IMG/VR virus record: IMGVR_UViG_3300042452_000380
Span: 1 to 35,150 of that record
Source of the DNA: a virus
Length of the DNA: 35,150 nucleotides
Strand: one strand, 5' to 3'
The translations under genes and the position numbers were made by a program. A model generated the notes under the pieces. The model had not been told where the DNA came from. It ran no database searches and worked only from the letters and a program-made list of their open reading frames with translations. This document shows positions 30,652 through 35,150 of the stretch, one piece after another (within the stretch, counting starts at the first letter, position 1; each line of letters begins with the position of its first letter).

Positions 30652-30896
30652 AGAACTCGCACGCCTTGCTCTTGGTGCTCGTCATTGGCTGCGTCAGCTC
30701 AGCCGCCAGTGACCGGCCAGACATCGTTGCGGATCTCGCCTGCGAGACGGCACGCATGGCCGTGCGGCTCAGCCAAGAGATGGCACCGGCCCCAGCCAGC
30801 GACAAATGCACCAACTGCGACGGCACAGGCAAGCTGGGCGACGGCCGCATTGTGACGGTGTGCCCAATTTGCAAAGGCACTGGGAAAAAGCCATGA
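30648..30896 (+). CDS. Lipoprotein with DnaJ-type CxxCxGxG repeats
   Basis: An 82-aa protein from GTG 30648. The N-terminus is a lipoprotein signal (KNSHALLLVLVIGC) with lipobox VIGC, so it is lipid-anchored after Cys15. The C-terminus has two CxxCxGxG knuckles (CTNCDGTGK and CPICKGTGK), as in the zinc domain of DnaJ. Secreted zinc-knuckle lipoproteins are unusual for phages. In lysis operons a lipoprotein in this place might be a spanin component, but spanins lack zinc knuckles. Confidence 0.75.
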   Translation: MKNSHALLLVLVIGCVSSAASDRPDIVADLACETARMAVRLSQEMAPAPASDKCTNCDGTGKLGDGRIVTVCPICKGTGKKP

Positions 30897-31234
30897 GCGT
30901 CACCGACCTCGAGGACTACGTGTGGTCCAACCTCCCAGCCATGCGGTTACTGGCTGGCCGGCGGCTCGTGGCCCGGCTCACGCGCCGCTGTGCCAAGCGG
31001 TTCCCGTGCGGCGTGCTTGCTGAGGCATCTCCCGAAGGCCAGGCCACGGTGCTCGAGGAGATACACCGGGCGGTCGAACGAACCGAGCGGGCCAATTACC
31101 AGATGGGCGTGATCCTCACGCTGATACTGTCGGCACTGCTCACAGAGATCGTGAAGGCTTTGTTTCAGTGGTGGAGGCAATCTGCCAGCAATCGTGCACT
31201 ACTAATAGGCTGGCAAATGGAGAACGTGCTGTGA
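30893..31234 (+). CDS. Single-span membrane protein, holin or accessory candidate
   Basis: A 113-aa protein in an ATGA overlap with the lipoprotein gene. Basic N-terminal half (RRLVARLTRRCAKRF), a charged helix (EEIHRAVERTERANY), then one membrane span (MGVILTLILSALLTEIVKALF). The C-terminal tail has no signal. Such single-span proteins in lysis regions can be holins or spanin-like, but the evidence is only topology and position. Confidence 0.65.
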   Translation: MSVTDLEDYVWSNLPAMRLLAGRRLVARLTRRCAKRFPCGVLAEASPEGQATVLEEIHRAVERTERANYQMGVILTLILSALLTEIVKALFQWWRQSASNRALLIGWQMENVL

Positions 31235-31506
31235 CAGACGCCACAAAGGAAACATTCTTTGCCATCATTGAGCGGTGGGGTTTCCCGACGCTCGTTGCCA
31301 TTGCCTTCGGCTGGGTGCTCCGCCAAGACGTGTTGCTGCCACTGGTAGAGTCACATCAGAAGTTTGTCGAGCAGCTCGGCGCAACGCAGAAGGACATCAG
31401 CGAGGCGATCCGCGAGCAGACCCGCCTGCTCTATGCCCTGCAGCCGAAGGCCGCAGGCACCTACACCTCGAGCGTGACAGTGCCAGACGACACGCCGAAG
31501 AACTAA
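31231..31506 (+). CDS. Holin-like small membrane protein
   Basis: A 91-aa protein from GTG 31231 in a GTGA overlap. It has one N-terminal span (WGFPTLVAIAFGWVLRQDVLLPLV), then a helix FVEQLGATQKDISEAIREQTRLLYAL. This layout (span, then charged coiled helix with Q/E) is that of BhlA-like and similar phage holins. With the preceding genes it forms the likely lysis cassette. Last gene before a 33-bp gap. Confidence 0.7.
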   Translation: MTDATKETFFAIIERWGFPTLVAIAFGWVLRQDVLLPLVESHQKFVEQLGATQKDISEAIREQTRLLYALQPKAAGTYTSSVTVPDDTPKN

Positions 31507-31539
31507 ATTTCTCTCTTTCACCTACAGTAGCGCACTCCC

Positions 31540-32295
31540 ATGAGCCCAATGTCACCGAGATTGCTTCGCCCCCGCGCAGGCGGCATCAGCACCGGCCAAC
31601 TGCGCCAGAGCCTCGCGCTTTATCTACCGCTAGATGAGACGGCGACCAGCGGCAACGTGACCGCCGTAGACAATAGTGGCAATGGCTTCAATTTCACCAG
31701 TGTGAACTCTGTGCTGTCCACCACCGGCAAGGTTGGCAACGCTCGCGAGTTCATCAAAGCGAACCAGACGCACCTTCTCGGCGGCAGCACCAGTTCGCTG
31801 TTGGCATTTGGCGGGGGGAATTGGTCGCTCCAGTTTTGGTTGAATCTGACCGGCCCGCTGCCGACAACCGTAACGAACGCAACGATACTGTCGCGCAACG
31901 TGGACAGCAGCGGCAGTTTTGCGGCTGGCGAATTTTCGGTAGCGTTGTTTTTCAACAGCGGCGTGACGAATCTCAGCGTCAACGGTGCGAACACCATTTC
32001 TTTCAGTCAGTTCGGCTCGTTGCTTGCGAACACTTGGCACCACATCGTTTTGACAAACAGCGGCACAACCGTTTCGTACTACCGCGACGGCAGCCTTATC
32101 TCCACCGGCACCCGCACCGGCACATGGGCGACGGGCGCGAGGCATACGGTTATCGGTATTCCAAATACCAACGCAATGGCAACACAGGCGATAGATGCCA
32201 AGATCGACGAACTCGGGAAATGGAATCGCACGCTATCCGCCAATGAGGTTTCCGCCCTGTGGAACAAGGGCAACGGCAGGAGCCTTGTGGTATGA
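31540..32295 (+). CDS. LamG/concanavalin-like domain protein; receptor-binding candidate
   Basis: A 251-aa protein. From about residue 25 it follows the LamG_3 (laminin G-like) pattern: ALYLPLDETATSGNVTAVDNSGNG, GNWSLQFWLNLTGPLP, WHHIVLTNSGTTVSYYRDG, and IDELGKWNRTLSANEVSALW at the end, the standard closing phrase of the family. It is a jelly-roll that binds sugars or proteins, often used in tail fibres. It sits far from the tail genes but after the lysis block. No Shine-Dalgarno is visible; TACAGT at 31523-31528 may be a -10. Confidence 0.85.
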   Translation: MSPMSPRLLRPRAGGISTGQLRQSLALYLPLDETATSGNVTAVDNSGNGFNFTSVNSVLSTTGKVGNAREFIKANQTHLLGGSTSSLLAFGGGNWSLQFWLNLTGPLPTTVTNATILSRNVDSSGSFAAGEFSVALFFNSGVTNLSVNGANTISFSQFGSLLANTWHHIVLTNSGTTVSYYRDGSLISTGTRTGTWATGARHTVIGIPNTNAMATQAIDAKIDELGKWNRTLSANEVSALWNKGNGRSLVV

Positions 32296-32657
32296 GCGTG
32301 ACCGAGCATATCGACGCCACGCTGGCCGCGCTTTTGCCGTCTGTGACGGCGCAGCAAGAAGCGTACTTCGCGGAGCATGGCGTGTTCTACCAAATGCTCT
32401 GGACGCACACCGCACCGCCGACCGGGCCAGCCGCACCGGATAATCTGTCGTCCGTTCCCGTTGGTCAGGCTCCCGCACCTGTCGCGGGATTGCCTGCGAC
32501 GATGCGGAGCCGCATGCGGATAGACACCTACGGCAAGCCCGATGGGTGGACGATGACGCTCCAGGCGAGCATCGACGGCGAGGTGTGGCAGCGGTCGATT
32601 GACTGCGGCGTGAACACATCGCGGTCTACGGCGTGGGCGGTGCCGCCGTCGCCGTAG
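32292..32657 (+). CDS. Hypothetical protein coupled to the LamG gene
   Basis: A 121-aa protein in an ATGA overlap with the LamG gene. The N-terminal half is helical, followed by a Pro-rich linker (TAPPTGPAAPDN, PVGQAPAPVAGLP) and a beta part (RSRMRIDTYGKPDGWTMTLQASIDGEVWQR). Coupling suggests a partner, for example a fibre tip or chaperone. No domain recognised. Confidence 0.62.
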   Translation: MSVTEHIDATLAALLPSVTAQQEAYFAEHGVFYQMLWTHTAPPTGPAAPDNLSSVPVGQAPAPVAGLPATMRSRMRIDTYGKPDGWTMTLQASIDGEVWQRSIDCGVNTSRSTAWAVPPSP

Positions 32658-32716
32658 GTGCGCTCTACACCTTAGAGAGAGTCTTTTGCGGCGTTTGAGG
32701 GCATTTCAGAAATTGA

Positions 32717-32737
32717 CTCCGCGCGTAGGCTGCGGAG
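32717..32737 (+). promoter_or_regulatory. Hairpin covering the methyltransferase ribosome binding site
   Basis: CTCCGC (32717-32722) pairs perfectly with GCGGAG (32732-32737), with a 9-nt loop, ending directly before the ATG at 32738. The GGAG of the ribosome binding site is inside the stem, so translation may be self-limited, or the palindrome may be an operator for the methyltransferase, as is known for some C5-methyltransferases. TTGACT overlaps the left arm. Confidence 0.5.
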
Positions 32738-33796
32738 ATGCGATACGCCAGCGTGTGCGACGGGATCGGTGCGGCTCATGTGGCTTGGAAGCCGCTGGGC
32801 TGGCAGTGCTCATGGACGAGCGAGATCGAGCCGTTCCCGGCCGCCGTAGTCGATCACCACTTTGGATTCGCCAACGTGGGCGACATGACCAAGATCACGG
32901 AGGAGATGCTAGATGAGCACGGCCCAGTTGACCTTCTGGTCGGAGGCACCCCTTGCCAATCATTCTCCGTCGCAGGGCTTCGAGGAGGATTGGCTGACCC
33001 GCGTGGCAACCTGGCCCTCCGATTCGTCCAGCTTGCTGCGGTCATGCAGCCCAAATGGATCGTATGGGAAAACGTGCCGGGCGTCCTCAGTAGCGGCAAA
33101 GGACGGGATTTTGGAACCTTCCTCGGGGCGTTGGGCGAACTCGGGTATGGGTTCGCCTACCGCGTTCTTGACGCTCAATGGTTTGGAGTCGCCCAGCGTC
33201 GCCGCCGTGTGTTCGTTGTCGGCCACCTTGGAGACTGGCGACGTGCCGCAGCGGTACTATTTGAGCCCGAAAGCGTGTTCGGGAATCCTCCGACGCGCGG
33301 AGCGAAGGGGCAAGGAGTTGCCGGCTGCGTTACGGCTCGCTTTGGCCGCAACGGCGGATCAGCCAACGATGACATCGACGGGAATCGGCTCGTAGCCTTC
33401 CACCCCACGCAAGACCCGATCAGCAGCGTTGACGGCTCGACGCACGCGATGGGCTGCGGCTCGAAAGGCGGGTGCTGCACGCAGGCGGTGGCGTTCTCAC
33501 ACTCGGCCGCCGCCAACTCGCACGGCGTCGCGTATGTCGAGGAAGGCACTCCTCCTCTTCGTGGAGGTGGTGCTGGAAACTCAATGCCAGCAGTTGCCCA
33601 GGCAATGGCCGTTCGCCGCCTCACGCCCCGCGAGTGCGAGCGTCTGCAAGGCTTCCCAGACGATTACACGCTGGTGGAGTATCGGAAGAAGCCAGCCGCA
33701 GACGGGCCTCGATACCGGGCGCTGGGCAACTCAATGGCCGTGCCGGTCATGCGGTGGATCGGGGAGCGGATTGCGATGGTCGATCGGATGGTGTGA
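32738..33796 (+). CDS. dcm: C5-cytosine DNA methyltransferase
   Basis: A 352-aa protein with the conserved C5-methyltransferase motifs: I (SVCDGIGAAHVAW), IV with the catalytic Cys in TPCQSFSVAG (C73), VI (W-ENVPGVLSS), VIII (FGVAQRRRRVFVVG), IX (RRLTPRECERLQGFPDDY) and X (GNSMAVPV). It transfers a methyl group to C5 of cytosine and probably protects phage DNA against host restriction. The target-recognition region lies between about residues 165 and 290. No partner restriction enzyme is adjacent. It contains a nested frame (see next entry). Confidence 0.95.
   Translation: MRYASVCDGIGAAHVAWKPLGWQCSWTSEIEPFPAAVVDHHFGFANVGDMTKITEEMLDEHGPVDLLVGGTPCQSFSVAGLRGGLADPRGNLALRFVQLAAVMQPKWIVWENVPGVLSSGKGRDFGTFLGALGELGYGFAYRVLDAQWFGVAQRRRRVFVVGHLGDWRRAAAVLFEPESVFGNPPTRGAKGQGVAGCVTARFGRNGGSANDDIDGNRLVAFHPTQDPISSVDGSTHAMGCGSKGGCCTQAVAFSHSAAANSHGVAYVEEGTPPLRGGGAGNSMPAVAQAMAVRRLTPRECERLQGFPDDYTLVEYRKKPAADGPRYRALGNSMAVPVMRWIGERIAMVDRMV
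32913..33395 (+). CDS. Nested overlapping reading frame inside the C5-methyltransferase
   Basis: A 160-codon frame in a different register from the methyltransferase, fully inside it. It has its own ATG at 32913 with GGAGGAG (32899-32905) seven nt upstream, a near-ideal ribosome binding site. The product opens STAQLTFWSEAPLANHS and has near its end ETGDVPQRYYLSPKACSGIL and RRAERRGKELP, a segment I recall being annotated as a separate protein in other phages. It may be a true dual-coding gene, or its conservation may be only a shadow of the conserved methyltransferase. Function unknown. Confidence 0.5.
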   Translation: MSTAQLTFWSEAPLANHSPSQGFEEDWLTRVATWPSDSSSLLRSCSPNGSYGKTCRASSVAAKDGILEPSSGRWANSGMGSPTAFLTLNGLESPSVAAVCSLSATLETGDVPQRYYLSPKACSGILRRAERRGKELPAALRLALAATADQPTMTSTGIGS

Positions 33797-33937
33797 AGTG
33801 CGCTCTTGCACCAGAGTACGGCAATCGCAGTTTGCGATACCGGCCAACGAACCGGCCACGCCTGTTACGGAACCTATGCTGTGCCGCGTCTCTGGCAGAG
33901 GATTCGTAACGGCCACCAACCCGGCCGCGAAACGGCA

Positions 33938-33965
33938 TTGCGCCCGCTAGGCAAGGCGGTAGAAT
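33938..33965 (+). promoter_or_regulatory. Promoter with leaderless start
   Basis: TTGCGC (33938-33943), 16-bp spacer, TAGAAT (33960-33965), and then seven bases before the ATG at 33973. The predicted transcription start falls at or next to the ATG, the same arrangement as at 18857-18892. There is no Shine-Dalgarno before 33973. The 130 bp upstream (33797-33937) hold no convincing gene. Confidence 0.6.
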
Positions 33966-33972
33966 CTGACCC

Positions 33973-34179
33973 ATGCCAACCGTCACCCTCCGATTCACGC
34001 TGCCCGACGAACAGGCTGAGTTCGACGCCGCGAGGCTGGGCCGCGAGGCTCTGTCAACGCTCTGGGAGATTGACCAGCATTGCCGCTCGCTGCTCAAGCA
34101 TGGCAGCCCAACGGCAGAGCAGCGGGAACTAGCGGAGGAGATTCGGCGGCTGATCCCGGCGGAACTACTGGAGCGATAA
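33973..34179 (+). CDS. Small acidic helical protein
   Basis: A 68-aa protein: a beta start (PTVTLRFTLPDEQAEFDAAR) then helices rich in charged residues (LSTLWEIDQHCRSLLKHG, AEQRELAEEIRRLI). The phrase DEQAEFDAARLGREALSTLWEIDQ has the look of a conserved small phage protein, but no function is known to me. Expressed from the leaderless-type promoter just upstream. Confidence 0.68.
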   Translation: MPTVTLRFTLPDEQAEFDAARLGREALSTLWEIDQHCRSLLKHGSPTAEQRELAEEIRRLIPAELLER

Positions 34180-34228
34180 GTGTCATTTTTGATACACACA
34201 CTGGCGAAAAGTGACAGTTTTTGCACAC
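34178..34228. repeat. Operator-like direct repeat pair
   Basis: Two related 20-22 bp units start 31 bp apart (three helical turns): AAGTGTCATTTTTGATACAC (34178-34197) and AAGTGACAGTTTTTGCACAC (34209-34228). Each has a GTG...CAC partly palindromic frame around a TTTTTG core. They precede the gene at 34275. A binding pair for a dimeric repressor is the simplest reading. Confidence 0.55.
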
Positions 34229-34248
34229 TCCGCACATGCGGCATTGTG
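34221..34248 (+). promoter_or_regulatory. Weak promoter candidate
   Basis: TTGCAC (34221-34226), 16-bp spacer, CATTGT (34243-34248). The -35 overlaps the second operator-like repeat. Two small palindromes (CCGCA-CA-TGCGG and GGCA-TTG-TGCC) occupy the spacer and -10 region. The -10 matches the consensus poorly. Confidence 0.35.
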
Positions 34249-34274
34249 CCGTACTGAAATCAGAGAGGGACGCG

Positions 34275-34472
34275 ATGGACAAGTGGCCGCTGCTAGAAGT
34301 TTTGAGGAATCGCGGCGACCGCGAGGAATGGTGCGAGGAGGCCGCAGACTTCATCGAAGGGCTGCTTGCCGAAAACGCCGACCTGCGGGCGGCGATCAAG
34401 CATCTCGGCCACAACCCCGTGACGTTCATCAACAGGGCCAAGCGGAATCGCGAACGGGAATTGCGCTCTTGA
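34275..34472 (+). CDS. Small hypothetical protein (65 aa)
   Basis: A 65-aa acidic helical protein (WCEEAADFIEGLLAENADLRAAIKHLGHN) with a basic C-terminus. I place the start at ATG 34275, behind GAGGGA, not at an in-frame TTG near 34221 that would lie in the operator repeat. It is followed by a 105-bp gap in which I see no convincing gene. Function unknown; the operator-like repeats upstream suggest regulated expression. Confidence 0.62.
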   Translation: MDKWPLLEVLRNRGDREEWCEEAADFIEGLLAENADLRAAIKHLGHNPVTFINRAKRNRERELRS

Positions 34473-34577
34473 GCGAACCTAGCGTCTGGCCCGGTGCGCT
34501 ACAGCGGCGAGAGACGGCCGCGCCCACTGCAAGGATTGCGGCCCCCATGCCTAGCCTAGAAGCACAGGAGACAACGC

Positions 34578-34934
34578 ATGCCCGACGCCATTCTGTTTCG
34601 CAAGTGCCGCGATCTCGACATCACACTGCACACGGCCACGAGCCTGGCCACCACGCTCGATATGCGTGACGTGGCTGGCGCTGTGCTCTCCATTGGCACG
34701 ATCTCGACAGCGGCCACCACGCTCCAGATGTGGACGGGGCCGACGCCTACAGGTGCGTTCCGCCGGTTGTACAAGGCTGATGGCAGCGTGGCTGATCTGA
34801 CGATCGCCGCCTCGAGCACGGAAGGCCGGGCGTATTCGCTGCCCGATGAAGTGTTCGGCACGGAATACCTAAAGATCGTGTCGGCCACCACGAACAGCAC
34901 GGGCACGACTGGGTTTGTGATGTTCAAGAGCTAG
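34578..34934 (+). CDS. Beta-rich protein before the HNH gene, unknown
   Basis: A 118-aa Thr/Ser/Ala-rich protein with AGGAG seven nt upstream. It alternates polar and hydrophobic residues like a beta sandwich: LDITLHTATSLATTLDM, LSIGTISTAATTLQMWTGP, EYLKIVSATTNSTGTTGFVMF. The pattern resembles small virion or carbohydrate-binding domains. It directly precedes the HNH/terminase genes, so it is probably a late gene. No Cys besides one; no catalytic motif. Confidence 0.68.
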   Translation: MPDAILFRKCRDLDITLHTATSLATTLDMRDVAGAVLSIGTISTAATTLQMWTGPTPTGAFRRLYKADGSVADLTIAASSTEGRAYSLPDEVFGTEYLKIVSATTNSTGTTGFVMFKS

Positions 34935-34938
34935 GGCC

Positions 34939-35150
34939 ATGCCCGCACGCATTCCAGCGTTTAGGCCGCCACGGTTGCGGACTGCTGCCAGGCGTGATGA
35001 GTCAGGCAGGCCCAACGCAGCTGCACGAGGCTACTGCGACAAAGCCCACAAGCTGTGGCGTCAGGCTGTGCTCAACAAGTGCAACTGGCAATGCGTGGAC
35101 TGTAAGCGTGTGGCACACGGCAGAGAGATGCACGCGGACCACGTCGTGCC
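34939..35150 (+). CDS. HNH endonuclease, N-terminal part (continues at position 1)
   Basis: The gene starts at ATG 34939, four bases after the previous stop, and runs off the window end; the last 99 bases repeat positions 1-99. It gives a basic N-terminus (RIPAFRPPRLRTAARR) and a helix KAHKLWRQAVL before the first zinc Cys pair. Joined to the part at 1-235 the protein has 115 aa with no frame break, which confirms circularity. Role as given for the other part. Confidence 0.93.
   Translation, partial: MPARIPAFRPPRLRTAARRDESGRPNAAARGYCDKAHKLWRQAVLNKCNWQCVDCKRVAHGREMHADHVV
35052..35150. repeat. Terminal direct repeat, right copy
   Basis: Exact copy of positions 1-99; see the left copy. The genome unit is best taken as positions 1-35051, closed into a circle. 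Confidence 0.95.

Noticed and set aside
32658-32700. CTCT/AGAG hairpin with TCTTTT, considered as terminator
   Set aside because: The stem is only about four pairs and rich in A/T; too weak to call.
33793-33909. Possible 38-codon gene after the methyltransferase
   Set aside because: GTG start without a ribosome binding site, overlapping the methyltransferase stop; composition shows no protein-like pattern.

Overview
The window is a complete tailed-phage genome. Its first 99 bases recur exactly as its last 99 bases, and an HNH endonuclease gene (115 codons when joined) runs across that junction. The contig is therefore a circularly permuted molecule of about 35,051 bp. Genes are densely packed, with many 4-bp ATGA or GTGA stop/start overlaps, and all lie on the + strand except a tyrosine integrase. 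Gene content and order are those of a temperate siphophage (HK97-type head, long flexible tail). The DNA is GC-rich with strong AGGAGG-type ribosome binding sites. Nothing identifies the host firmly. A Gram-negative host with a high-GC genome is likely (lipobox lipoprotein, signal peptide); leaderless-type promoters and a CxxCxGxG lipoprotein would fit a planctomycete-like host, but this is only a hint.

Layout. (a) 34939-35051 plus 1-17762: packaging, head and tail. HNH, small and large terminase, portal, prohead protease, a tiny zinc-finger protein, major capsid and an intrinsic terminator come first. Then follow a glycosyltransferase, head-tail connector genes, tail terminator, tail proteins, a G/T-type tail assembly chaperone pair with a candidate -1 frameshift site, tape measure and distal tail genes. 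The end of this block holds a minimal HExxH metallopeptidase, a metallophosphoesterase and a DUF1599/MazG-like protein. (b) 17763-19750: convergent terminator, integrase on the minus strand, divergent promoter, excisionase-like HTH gene and early small genes. (c) 19842-26037: recombination and replication. A Bet/RecT annealing protein, a winged-helix protein, a ParB-like protein and a DUF1376 replication initiator carrying an iteron origin inside its own gene come first. They are followed by a LexA DNA-binding-domain protein, a full-length DNA polymerase sliding clamp and a RusA resolvase. (d) 26034-28215: a SAM methyltransferase and two glycosyltransferases. (e) 28190-32657: small genes, membrane proteins, a papain-fold protease, a lipoprotein, a holin-like protein and a LamG-domain protein; this is the likely lysis and host-interaction block. 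(f) 32738-34934: a C5-cytosine methyltransferase with a second well-started reading frame nested inside it, then small genes and an operator-like repeat pair.

How it fits together. The initiator probably binds its internal 11-bp iterons and recruits host helicase and polymerase. The phage adds its own sliding clamp, annealing protein and resolvase but no polymerase or helicase that I can recognise. DNA is packaged by the HNH/terminase pair into an HK97-fold capsid. Three GT-A glycosyltransferases, two methyltransferases and a nucleotide-modification-associated domain point to modification of virion, cell surface or DNA. No canonical CI repressor and no canonical endolysin are visible. The LexA-like protein, the excisionase-like protein and the papain-like protease are the best candidates to fill those roles.

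Most interesting: the in-gene origin (five 11-bp iterons in strict register plus two perfect hairpins), the orphan sliding clamp, the reading frame nested in the methyltransferase, the candidate frameshift site with an upstream SD-like stimulator, the papain-like lysis candidate, and the multi-glycosyltransferase cargo.
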